Assembly: GCA_045650705.1 (NCBI GenBank)
Contig: JAZRRK010000055.1
Span: 35,229 to 99,228 of the forward strand
DNA: 64,000 nucleotides
Source of the DNA: UMGS1781 sp045650705
Lineage (GTDB): Bacteria > Bacillota > Clostridia > TANB77 > CAG-508
Reading direction: 5' to 3'
Positions 32,310-39,706 of this stretch are shown here, one piece after another; position 1 is the first letter of the stretch, and each line of letters starts with the position of its first letter. Both the position numbers and the translations under genes were made by a program. The notes beneath the pieces are model-generated. The model saw only the letters and a program-made list of their open reading frames with translations. It was not told where the DNA came from and did no database searches.

Positions 32310-33683
32310 TTAATGTTTGTTATTATTTAGGATTTTTTCATAATCATCAATCCAATAACATTGTGCAAGTGTCTTGTTAACATTTGAAATATATAATCCT
32401 CTAGCATTTTTAGGGATTTTTTCAGCTGCATCTTTATTATCTAGTATGATATTGCTTAATATTTCATCAGCTCTAAAACAAATACGATAACCTATATTAG
32501 TTCTAATTTGACCTGAAATTAAATCAGCTGAAGGACGTTGTGTTGAGAGTAATAAATGTATACCTACCATACGACCTAAACGAGCTATTTTTTCAATATT
32601 TCGTTCAATTTTTTCAAGTTGTTCTTTTTCTTCTTTGGATAAATGTTTTTTATCAATTGTTAATACTTCAGCAACTTCATCAAAAGCAAGTATAATATGT
32701 TTCATTTTATTAGTAGCTTTCTTATTATAATTATCAATATTATTAACACCAAATTTAATTAATTCTTGAACCCTTATATCATATTCTTCTATAAGGTTGT
32801 CTAATACCATAAGTAAATCATTTTTAGTGCTAACAATTTTACATTTATCATGCCAAATTTTTTCGTAGTCTATTGCATTTTTAAAATCTGCTATAATTAC
32901 CTTATGTCCTAATGCTAAAGCCTGTGCTAAAACTAATTTTACAGAGGTTGTCTTGCCTGAATTGCTTTCGCCACCATCTAAACCATGAGGAATTGTAGAC
33001 ATATTCCAAATTTCTTGTTCGCCAAATGCATCTACACCTAAAACTACTTTTAGTTCAACATCATCTTTTTGTAAATAATTATTGTTCCAAATTTTAGGTT
33101 TAGGATTACTTAAATCTTCTTTTGTTAAGCATAGAAGAATTTTGTTATTTCCTAATTTTTTAATGCCTTTTACTATGTACCCATAAATTTCTATTCTGCT
33201 CATATTCTTTTCCCAATCAGCAATCATTGTTGAATTAGTGAAAAATTTATATATCATTGTATTTTTATCTTTAGGATTAATATAACTTGCTATAAATATG
33301 GCTGTTCCTCTAGCATAATTTACTATTCCTGCATTATATATTTTTTCACATATTTTGTTAGAATTAATAGGTATTGCTAGACCTATTACATATACAATAT
33401 AAAATAGGATTGCTAGAATAACTGCTATTATGTTTGATGGTATATTTGTGCCTAACATATTATTAATTAGCATTAATATTTTGTTATCAGGTATTTCAAC
33501 ACTTAAATTATGAATTATTAATAATACTATTCCTAATACTATTGTTCCAATGATTAAAGCTATTAACTTTAATTTATTATGATAAAATTGATTTACTGCT
33601 ATCTCCAAAAATTGAGGTATAGTAATTTTTCCCTTTTTATATGCTCTATTATTTTTTATTGCCTTATTTAAATTATCTTTCAT
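32310..33683 (-). CDS. FtsK/SpoIIIE-type ATPase, TcpA-like DNA translocase
   Basis: A 457-residue protein with two N-terminal membrane helices (about residues 38-59 and 84-104) and a RecA-like motor: Walker A GGESNSGKTT (237-246), Walker B HIILAFDEVAE (329-339) and STQRPSADLISGQIRTNIGYRICFRA, the classical FtsK/TcpA segment. Such proteins are coupling or DNA-pumping ATPases in conjugative and mobilisable elements of Gram-positives. It sits directly downstream of rep (14-bp gap), the same pairing as in Tn916-like elements, but no relaxosome or type IV secretion genes accompany it. Confidence 0.85.
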   Translation of the reverse strand: MKDNLNKAIKNNRAYKKGKITIPQFLEIAVNQFYHNKLKLIALIIGTIVLGIVLLIIHNLSVEIPDNKILMLINNMLGTNIPSNIIAVILAILFYIVYVIGLAIPINSNKICEKIYNAGIVNYARGTAIFIASYINPKDKNTMIYKFFTNSTMIADWEKNMSRIEIYGYIVKGIKKLGNNKILLCLTKEDLSNPKPKIWNNNYLQKDDVELKVVLGVDAFGEQEIWNMSTIPHGLDGGESNSGKTTSVKLVLAQALALGHKVIIADFKNAIDYEKIWHDKCKIVSTKNDLLMVLDNLIEEYDIRVQELIKFGVNNIDNYNKKATNKMKHIILAFDEVAEVLTIDKKHLSKEEKEQLEKIERNIEKIARLGRMVGIHLLLSTQRPSADLISGQIRTNIGYRICFRADEILSNIILDNKDAAEKIPKNARGLYISNVNKTLAQCYWIDDYEKILNNNKH

Positions 33684-33697
33684 GATAATTCCTCCTT

Positions 33698-34741
33698 TTA
33701 ATTTTTAGTTTCAATAAATTCTATATTTTCCATGTCTTGCATGATATCTATATCTTTTGTATGTTTAATTTTAATTATTTTTAATATATTGCTATCTTTA
33801 TCACGTTGAAATTCCCAAATATTATGAACTCTTCTTTCAAATGCAGAATAGATACTAGGTTCGTATACTTTTTCATAAGAATAAATTTTTGAGAAATCTA
33901 AATTACTGCATATAAATATATATTTTGCTGTAATTAGCTTTCCTTGAAATCTTGCAGGGGCTTGAGTAACTGGATGCGACCCAATGTAAATATTTAATTC
34001 AGGTATTTCAATTTGACCAACATATTCATCTATTAATATACAGGAATGGTTTAAACTATCGTAACCATCAAAAAGAGCATTTTTATTTCTATAGTTATAC
34101 ATTCTAAACACTTTTTTAGCATCTTTCATTAAATTATAAACAAAAGTTGTTTTTCCTACATTTGTAGTTCCTGTAATAAATGTTACTACAACATCTCTGT
34201 ACTCACTTGAATATTTATCTACTAAATACATATAAGCTATATCATCTAGTTGTTTTTTCTTATGCCATAATTTTGGATTTTTTTCTATTATGTCTTTAAC
34301 AGATAGTCCATGTTTTAAATCCTCTAAAATTTGTCTTTCGAGTGGATTATTTTCTTGCTGTTCAGTTTCAAGAATTTTGCCTTCCTCATAGAAACTATTA
34401 TCTTGGACACTCTCTAATTTTTCTTTATTTTTATCATCAGTCCATTTACCTGATTTCTCACAATATGCTCTGTTCTCTAGTGAACTACCATAGGCTTTTT
34501 CAATATGTGCTGTAGGGAATAAGGTCTTAAGCCTATTGAAATATATTGGACTAGGGCTATATAGGTATAAATGCTTATGTAAAATATTATTTGCTTTAGT
34601 TTTTTCTAAATTAGATAAACAGAAATACTGAACAGAAGTTAATTGTTTTACTTTTTCAAGTATAACTTCATCAGTTAGTCCAAATTTATCTACTGAATTC
34701 AATTCTATATTCCATTTTCTAGATTGACTATTAGTAGCCAT
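33698..34741 (-). CDS. CRESS-type replication initiator: HUH endonuclease plus SF3 helicase
   Basis: A 347-residue Rep. N-terminal nuclease motifs: motif I VQYFCLSN (37-44), motif II HKHLYL with the HUH pair His55/His57, motif III YCEK with Tyr93 and Lys96. C-terminal superfamily 3 helicase: Walker A GTTNVGKTT (191-199), Walker B CILIDEY (234-240), motif C FICSN with Asn280, and FERRV arginines. The helicase segment FDGYDSLNHSCILIDEYVG and ARFQGKLITAKYIFICSN matches Reps of circular single-stranded DNA viruses and related bacterial plasmids. It should nick the stem-loop at 34770-34795 and drive rolling-circle replication of the excised circle. Confidence 0.85.
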   Translation of the reverse strand: MATNSQSRKWNIELNSVDKFGLTDEVILEKVKQLTSVQYFCLSNLEKTKANNILHKHLYLYSPSPIYFNRLKTLFPTAHIEKAYGSSLENRAYCEKSGKWTDDKNKEKLESVQDNSFYEEGKILETEQQENNPLERQILEDLKHGLSVKDIIEKNPKLWHKKKQLDDIAYMYLVDKYSSEYRDVVVTFITGTTNVGKTTFVYNLMKDAKKVFRMYNYRNKNALFDGYDSLNHSCILIDEYVGQIEIPELNIYIGSHPVTQAPARFQGKLITAKYIFICSNLDFSKIYSYEKVYEPSIYSAFERRVHNIWEFQRDKDSNILKIIKIKHTKDIDIMQDMENIEFIETKN

Positions 34742-34769
34742 TTTAAAACCTCCTTCTACATTCTACATC

Positions 34770-34795
34770 GCCATAGGTAATACTAAGGCTATGGC
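34770..34795 (-). other. CRESS-type stem-loop replication origin (candidate)
   Basis: On the minus strand: stem GCCATAG, loop CCTTAGTATTAC, stem CTATGGC. The 7-bp stem is perfect and the 12-nt loop contains TAGTATTAC (34777-34785), which fits the NANTATTAC nonanucleotide nicked by Reps of geminiviruses, circoviruses and relatives. It lies 29 bp upstream of the CRESS-like rep gene. Confidence 0.85.
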
Positions 34796-34803
34796 TTTAG
34801 GTC

Positions 34804-34827
34804 GGGCTTGTGTCTGCGACACAGCCC
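34804..34827. other. Second hairpin upstream of rep
   Basis: GGGC-T-TGTGTC / GACACA-GCCC with a TGC loop and one bulged T; GC-rich for this element. It may be a terminator-like structure for the small upstream gene or part of the origin. Confidence 0.6.
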
Positions 34828-34846
34828 TCCTAAATAACCATATTAT

Positions 34847-35032
34847 TTAATTATTGTTAGCACTTGATAACTTTACTTTTGAATTGTTGCTATAAGTTAA
34901 GCGAATTAACTCAAGTTCAGCTTCATTTAGGAATACCAATTTTTCTACTTTATCAGTTATTTTAACTACGATACAGATGTATGGGTTACCATTTTTGCTA
35001 ACACGTTCTTCAAGTTTTGCTGGTATATTCAT
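34847..35032 (-). CDS. Hypothetical small protein (61 aa), first gene of the rep operon
   Basis: MNIPAKLEERVSKNGNPYICIVVKITDKVEKLVFLNEAELELIRL... is a short beta-rich protein with no family I recognise. The ATG at 35032 follows GAAAGGAGAACATAGTT; longer frames upstream lack a site. It precedes rep in the leftward operon. Small proteins of this type upstream of Rep are common in integrative elements and of unknown use. Confidence 0.6.
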   Translation of the reverse strand: MNIPAKLEERVSKNGNPYICIVVKITDKVEKLVFLNEAELELIRLTYSNNSKVKLSSANNN

Positions 35033-35130
35033 AACTATGTTCTCCTTTCTGTATTTTATTGGTAAGAGAATTGTATTTTTTAGATATAAATGATATAATC
35101 TATTCAACAAAACTCTTATGTGCAAACTAT

Positions 35131-35142
35131 TTATCGCGATAA
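35131..35142. promoter_or_regulatory. Candidate operator palindrome
   Basis: TTATCGCGATAA, a perfect 12-bp palindrome in the divergent region between the rep operon and the XRE regulator gene. A plausible binding site for that regulator. Confidence 0.45.
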
Positions 35143-35199
35143 TTTCTGCTTGCATATTAATTGTATAATAAGTTTAGATGGTAAATATAGAAAGCTAAA

Positions 35200-35234
35200 T
35201 TGGTATTTATTAAATTTTTTTTGGTATTTGTTAA
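35200..35234. repeat. Two direct repeats TTGGTATTTRTTAA
   Basis: TTGGTATTTATTAA (35200-35213) and TTGGTATTTGTTAA (35221-35234), 21 bp apart (two helical turns), just before the ribosome binding site of the XRE gene. Could be operator half-sites. Confidence 0.5.
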
Positions 35235-35248
35235 GAAAGGGTCAATAT

Positions 35249-35923
35249 ATGAAAGAAATTAAAAGAAAAGAAAAAATCCAAGAGATAATTGAAGAAGATA
35301 AAAAGAAGAAAGAAAATATATATAGCAAACAGCACGAAGTAATGGAAGTTGCTAGAAATCGTGTAAAAGATTTACGAAAAAGATTGGGATTAAATGCAAA
35401 TAAATTTGTTGAGGGGATTGATGGTTTTAGTGATGAAACACTATATGCCATTGAAAAAGGAAATAGTGGTTTAACATTAGATAAAGCATTAAAAATATCT
35501 CAAAAATATGATGTTAGTTTAGATTATTTATTTGGTATTTCAAATTTTATGAATGAAAATGAAATATTAATAGACAAAGCATTTAAAATGGTATTTGACC
35601 CAACTATAATTATAGATAAATATGATATAAAAGATGTAGGGACTTTTAAATTAGAATTAATGGTCTTAAATGTAAATGAATATTTAATGAAATTCTTATT
35701 TGATAGTTATAAATTAGATGTTGATTTTGCTAATGATGAGCTTTCCGAATATGACTATAATTATAAAATAAATGAACTAAAAGATAATCTTTATGAAGCA
35801 ATAAGAAATAATGGAAATTTAAGAATTCCACATGTCTTAATACCTTTTGATGAGGTTAATAATGATATTAATAAAATTTTAGATAAATATTATAAATTAA
35901 ATAACCCTGATAATAAGTTATAA
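35249..35923 (+). CDS. XRE-family transcriptional regulator of the element
   Basis: A 224-residue protein with a charged N-terminal helix, an HTH domain VKDLRKRLGLNANKFVEGIDGFSDETLYAIEKGNSGLTLDKALKISQKYDVSLDYLFG (about residues 36-94) and a C-terminal domain of unknown type (residues 95-224), the layout of a phage/ICE master repressor. Start chosen at 35249 after AAGAAAGGGTCAATAT. Transcribed away from the rep operon across a 216-bp control region with palindromes, so it probably regulates both sides. Confidence 0.75.
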   Translation: MKEIKRKEKIQEIIEEDKKKKENIYSKQHEVMEVARNRVKDLRKRLGLNANKFVEGIDGFSDETLYAIEKGNSGLTLDKALKISQKYDVSLDYLFGISNFMNENEILIDKAFKMVFDPTIIIDKYDIKDVGTFKLELMVLNVNEYLMKFLFDSYKLDVDFANDELSEYDYNYKINELKDNLYEAIRNNGNLRIPHVLIPFDEVNNDINKILDKYYKLNNPDNKL

Positions 35924-35977
35924 ATTTGGATCTAAAATTTTATATATATAATATAATTAATGAAAGGAGTTAGTTAA

Positions 35978-36625
35978 ATGAAAATAACTAAATACCCTCA
36001 ATCATGTTTATTGATTGAAACAAACAACAAAAAAATATTAGTAGATGCAGGAGGATTGAAATATAAAGAAGAATATTTTGGTATATGGAAAAATGTTGAT
36101 ATTGTTTTATTAACTCATAAGCATGGCGACCATGTAAATTATGATGTTTTAAAAAATATTAATGTACCTATTTATTCTACTATGGAAGTACAAAACGCTT
36201 ACCCTGAACTAAAAATTAATATAATAAAAGAAAATGATAATATTTCTTTTGATAATATAAATATAGAAGTCGTTAAAGCAGTTCATGGATACAATCCAAA
36301 TTTAAAAGATGGTAAAGAAGTTTTTGAAAACGTTGGTTATATCATAGATGATAATCATACAAGACTTTATATAACAAGCGATACTATTTGTTTTAATAAT
36401 GATTATAAAGCTGATATTGTTGCACTGCCTATTACAGCTCATGGACTTACAATGTCTAGTTATGAAGCTTCATTATTTGCAATAGATTTAGGTGCTAAAT
36501 TGGTATTGCCTATTCATATGGACAATGATGCATACCCAACTGATTTTGATTATATGAAAAAGAATTTTGATAAATTTAATATAAATTATAAAGTATTAGA
36601 AATTGAAGAAAGTTTGGAGGTGTAA
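35978..36625 (+). CDS. Metallo-beta-lactamase-fold hydrolase
   Basis: A 215-residue protein with the zinc site THKHGDH (His47, His49, Asp51, His52), a later His in KAVHGYNP and the closing IHMDND. The short N-terminal KITKYPQSCLLIETNNKKILVDAGG matches the UlaG/YtkL-like branch of MBL-fold hydrolases. The substrate is unknown. First gene of the rightward cargo operon of the element; the next gene starts two bases after its stop. Confidence 0.8.
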   Translation: MKITKYPQSCLLIETNNKKILVDAGGLKYKEEYFGIWKNVDIVLLTHKHGDHVNYDVLKNINVPIYSTMEVQNAYPELKINIIKENDNISFDNINIEVVKAVHGYNPNLKDGKEVFENVGYIIDDNHTRLYITSDTICFNNDYKADIVALPITAHGLTMSSYEASLFAIDLGAKLVLPIHMDNDAYPTDFDYMKKNFDKFNINYKVLEIEESLEV

Positions 36626-36627
36626 AA

Positions 36628-37011
36628 ATGAAGGAGAATAAACTTACAATATTTATAAATAAACCTGTAGAAAAAGTATTTGAATATTCTTTAGAATCAG
36701 ATAATGTTCCAAAATGGATTACTTCAATTAAAGAAGAAATACCATCAGAGAGACCTGTAAAAGTTGGTACAAAATTAAAAAATATAGGTGTTAATAGTGA
36801 TAATTGGAATTTTTATGAAGTAATTGCTTTTGAACAAGGTAAAACATTTACATTAAAGAGACTAAAAGGAGATTATTTTGTAAAATATACTTGTACTGAA
36901 AAAGATGGTGGAACAGAATTTGAATATTTTGAATGGGCTGAAAATGAACTAGATGAATTAATGGAAATGTCAGCATTAGAATTATTAAAAGAATTAATTG
37001 AAAACGAATAG
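36628..37011 (+). CDS. SRPBCC-family protein
   Basis: A 127-residue protein with the START/SRPBCC pattern: IFINKPVEKVFEYSLESDNVPKWITSI at the N-terminus, PVKVGTKLKN in the middle and a long C-terminal helix MEMSALELLKELIENE. The fold encloses a hydrophobic pocket; ligands vary. Second gene of the cargo operon, coupled to the MBL-fold gene. Confidence 0.75.
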   Translation: MKENKLTIFINKPVEKVFEYSLESDNVPKWITSIKEEIPSERPVKVGTKLKNIGVNSDNWNFYEVIAFEQGKTFTLKRLKGDYFVKYTCTEKDGGTEFEYFEWAENELDELMEMSALELLKELIENE

Positions 37012-37025
37012 AAAGGATAAAAGAA

Positions 37026-37271
37026 ATGAGAGAATTAAAAATAAATGGTATATATAAACATTTTAAAGGAAACTATTATTTAGTTGTTGATATTGCTGGT
37101 CATTCAGAAACAAAAGAAAAATATGTAGTATATAGAAGATTATATGGAGATGGTAGCTTATGGATTAGACCAATGGATATGTTTTTAAGCGAAGTAGACC
37201 ATGATAAGTACCCAAATGTAGAGCAAAAATACAGATTTGAATTACAAGATATAGAAAGTGTTGCAAAATAA
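37026..37271 (+). CDS. DUF1653 protein, copy 1
   Basis: An 81-residue protein MRELKINGIYKHFKGNYYLVVDIAGHSETKEKYVVYRRLYGDGSLWIRPMDMFLSEVD... It has the DUF1653 pattern (G-x-Y-x-H-x-K-G, H-S-E-T, V-V-Y-R, L-Y-G, W-x-R-P, M-F). Function unknown. It is followed by a clear paralogue. Confidence 0.8.
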   Translation: MRELKINGIYKHFKGNYYLVVDIAGHSETKEKYVVYRRLYGDGSLWIRPMDMFLSEVDHDKYPNVEQKYRFELQDIESVAK

Positions 37272-37291
37272 GAATAATAGGAGGTATAAAA

Positions 37292-37525
37292 ATGAGAGAA
37301 TTAAAAATTAAAGGTGTATATAAACACTATAAGGGAGATTTATATATTGTAGAAGATATAATTTATCATAGTGAAACTTGCGAAAAGATGGTAGCATATA
37401 GAGCTTTATATGGTGATAATAAATTATGGTGTAGACCTTATGAAATGTTTTTAGATGAAGTAAATAAAAATGGTCAAAAATATAGATTTGAATTACAAGA
37501 AATTAAGAGTGTACAGGAGGTTTAA
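37292..37525 (+). CDS. DUF1653 protein, copy 2
   Basis: A 77-residue paralogue of the preceding protein (MRELKIKGVYKHYKGDLYIVEDIIYHSETCEKMVAYRALYGDNKLWCRPYEMFLDEV), sharing start, spacing and the motifs HSET, LYG and RP-x-x-MF. The pair arose by tandem duplication and has diverged considerably. Each copy keeps its own ribosome binding site (GGAGGT here). Confidence 0.8.
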   Translation: MRELKIKGVYKHYKGDLYIVEDIIYHSETCEKMVAYRALYGDNKLWCRPYEMFLDEVNKNGQKYRFELQEIKSVQEV

Positions 37526-37528
37526 AAC

Positions 37529-37903
37529 ATGGGTTCTTATGTAGAAACAAATGATACACTGCAAATAACAAGAGAACAAGGATTTCCAAAAGAATTACAA
37601 TATGAAAAACATCTAGCTAAACCATTTACTGCTGAAGATTTTAAAGATGTCATATTTGAATTTAAAGATAAACCAAATATAAGAATTTATCACAGACCAC
37701 CAGTTAGAAATTTTTTAGTAGAAAATATTAATGGTGAATGGTTATATTGGGGATTAATACATATTATTGAAATAAAACATGATTACATTAAAGGTACAAC
37801 ATCAGGAAAATATAAAATAATATATATAAATACACCTGAAGAAATGAAACATGCTCATAATCTTATTGATAGAAATACAGATACTAACTATTTTAAGAAT
37901 TAA
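37529..37903 (+). CDS. Hypothetical protein (124 aa)
   Basis: A soluble 124-residue protein, MGSYVETNDTLQITREQGFP..., with many aromatic and His residues (RIYHRPPVRNFLVENINGEWLYWGLIHIIEIKHD). No known motif. It starts three bases after the previous stop, behind AGGAGGTTTAAAAC, and is the last gene of the cargo operon before a terminator. Confidence 0.65.
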   Translation: MGSYVETNDTLQITREQGFPKELQYEKHLAKPFTAEDFKDVIFEFKDKPNIRIYHRPPVRNFLVENINGEWLYWGLIHIIEIKHDYIKGTTSGKYKIIYINTPEEMKHAHNLIDRNTDTNYFKN

Positions 37904-37927
37904 GACCAAATCAATGGTCTTTTTTTC
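37903..37927 (+). terminator. Terminator of the cargo operon
   Basis: AGACCA-AATCAA-TGGTCT followed by seven T. Confidence 0.8.
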
Positions 37928-37934
37928 TTACCTA

Positions 37935-37978
37935 TTGCATTTTTAATTCTATTTGTGATATATTATTTATAGTATCAC
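37935..37978 (+). promoter_or_regulatory. Promoter and operator of the recombinase gene
   Basis: TTGCAT (37935-37940), 18-bp spacer, TATATT (37959-37964). An inverted repeat GTGATA (37955-37960) / TATCAC (37973-37978) overlaps the -10 box and the expected start site, suggesting repression. Confidence 0.55.
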
Positions 37979-38002
37979 ATTTTAGGAAAGGAATTATTAA
38001 AT

Positions 38003-39706
38003 ATGAAAAATATAAAAGATATTAAAGATAATAGAAAAATAGCTATATATTCTCGTAAGTCTAAATTTACAGGTAAAGGTGAAAGTACTCATAATCAAAT
38101 TGAGGCTTGTAAAAGAAAAATTGAATTAACTTTTGAAAATGTAGATTTAGAAAATGATATTTTAATTTATGAAGATGAAGGCTTTACAGGTTATAATACA
38201 AATCGCCCTGCTTTTCAAAAAATGCTTAAAGATATTAGAGATAAAAAAATAAAAGCTATTGCTTTTTATAAATTAGATAGAATTAGTCGTAATGTATCTG
38301 ATTTTAGTAGTTTAGTAATAGAATTAGATAATTTTGATGTGTCATTTTTATCTGCAACAGAAAGTATTGAAAATGTAACCCCTAGTGGTCGTGCTATGAT
38401 GTTTATGATTTCTGTATTTGCTCAATTAGAACGTGATACTATTGCAGAACGTATTAGAGATAATATGCTTGAACTTGCTAAAACAGGTCGTTGGCTTGGT
38501 GGTATGACACCTACAGGCTTTAAATCAGAACAAATAGAAAATATAACTGTAGATGGTAAAAAGAGAAAATTATTCAAGCTTTCCCCTATAGATGAAGAAG
38601 TACGAATTGTAAAAATCCTTTTTGATAAAATGAGAGAATTAAAATCACAAACTAAACTTGAAACTTATACTATTCAAAACGATATTAAAACTAAAAATGA
38701 TAAAGTATATACAAGATGGGGACTAAAAAATATTTTAATAAATCCTGTGTATGCTATTGCTGACCAAGATACACTTGATTATTTTAGAAATTTAGGTGTA
38801 GAAATTTATGCAGATGAAAAAGAATTTGATGGAATACATGGATTGATGGTTTATAACAAAACAGAGAAAAAGAAAAATCAAGTAGTTAGAAAAGATGTAA
38901 ATGATTGGATTGTTGCTGTTGGAAAACATAAAGGTATTATATCAGGTAAAGAATGGGTTGAAGTTCAAGACTTATTAGATAGAAATAGTGATATGAAATA
39001 TCGTAAACCAAATGCTAGTAATTGTATTTTATCAGGAATTATTAGATGTTCTCATTGTGGTTCATTTATGAGAGCTAAAATGAAAAATAAAACAGTTGAT
39101 GAATTAGGTCGCAGAAGATTTGATTATATGTGCGAACTTAAAGATAAAAGTAGAAAACAAAAATGTCAATGTAAAAATATAAATGGACTTGAAGCTGATG
39201 ATTTAGTATTAGCAGAAATAAAAAAACTTGCTATGCCTACATCTAAATTCTATAAAGCACTTAAAAATTTATCTTCAAATACATTTAATAAAGAATATAA
39301 AAACAATGAAGAAGTTAAAACTTTAAAATCATTAATTAATAAAAATGAAAATGATATTAATTCATTACTAGATAAAATCAAATATGTAGATGTTTCTTTA
39401 TTAGATGATATTTCTAAAGAGATAAAAAAATTAAAAGAAACTAATATTGAGTTAGAAAAACAAATAAAATCACTAACTAATACTAATTATAATGAAATAA
39501 GCGACAAAGAAACTGCTGATTTATTACTTAATATATTAGATACTTATTTCACTTCTTTTGATACTTTAGACTTAAATACTAAAAGAAATATGATTAAGTT
39601 ATTAGTAAGTTCTATAACAACAGATGGCGAAGATATAACTATTAACTTTTTAGGTGCTAGAAATATGAAAGATGAAACCTTTCCAACTGGTGCTAACTGC
39701 AAATGA
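38003..39706 (+). CDS. Large serine recombinase of the skin element (SpoIVCA type)
   Basis: A 567-residue enzyme. The resolvase domain starts KIAIYSRKSKF with the nucleophile Ser20, then EDEGFTGYNTNRPAFQKML, KLDRISRN and MFMISVFAQLERDTIAERIRDNM. The recombinase domain follows; a zinc ribbon lies at about residues 340-395 (IRCSHCGSF...CQC) and a coiled coil at about 430-490. It should cut at the AAATG cores and excise the element to restore sigK. Its stop codon TGA overlaps attR: in the integrated form it ends ...GANCK, while in the circle it would continue for about 170 codons. Confidence 0.92.
   Translation: MKNIKDIKDNRKIAIYSRKSKFTGKGESTHNQIEACKRKIELTFENVDLENDILIYEDEGFTGYNTNRPAFQKMLKDIRDKKIKAIAFYKLDRISRNVSDFSSLVIELDNFDVSFLSATESIENVTPSGRAMMFMISVFAQLERDTIAERIRDNMLELAKTGRWLGGMTPTGFKSEQIENITVDGKKRKLFKLSPIDEEVRIVKILFDKMRELKSQTKLETYTIQNDIKTKNDKVYTRWGLKNILINPVYAIADQDTLDYFRNLGVEIYADEKEFDGIHGLMVYNKTEKKKNQVVRKDVNDWIVAVGKHKGIISGKEWVEVQDLLDRNSDMKYRKPNASNCILSGIIRCSHCGSFMRAKMKNKTVDELGRRRFDYMCELKDKSRKQKCQCKNINGLEADDLVLAEIKKLAMPTSKFYKALKNLSSNTFNKEYKNNEEVKTLKSLINKNENDINSLLDKIKYVDVSLLDDISKEIKKLKETNIELEKQIKSLTNTNYNEISDKETADLLLNILDTYFTSFDTLDLNTKRNMIKLLVSSITTDGEDITINFLGARNMKDETFPTGANCK

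Larger units (their letters stand above)
31560..39705 (+). mobile_element. skin-like element interrupting sigK (8,141 bp)
   Basis: Bounded by direct AAATG repeats (31560-31564 and 39701-39705). Joining the flanks at this pentamer restores RCIEN-EILMHLR, the conserved sigma-K peptide that is split in known skin elements, in frame and without added residues. The excised circle would be 8,141 bp. It carries a large serine recombinase at the right end, a leftward rep-ftsK/tcpA module, a divergent XRE regulator, a rightward cargo operon and a CRESS-type stem-loop. Skin elements are removed by the recombinase in the mother cell during sporulation. Confidence 0.93.

Noticed and set aside
33698..34741. 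A complete integrated ssDNA virus
   Set aside because: Rep and a stem-loop origin are present but no capsid-like gene is visible; the coupling ATPase, serine recombinase and cargo fit a plasmid-like integrative element.
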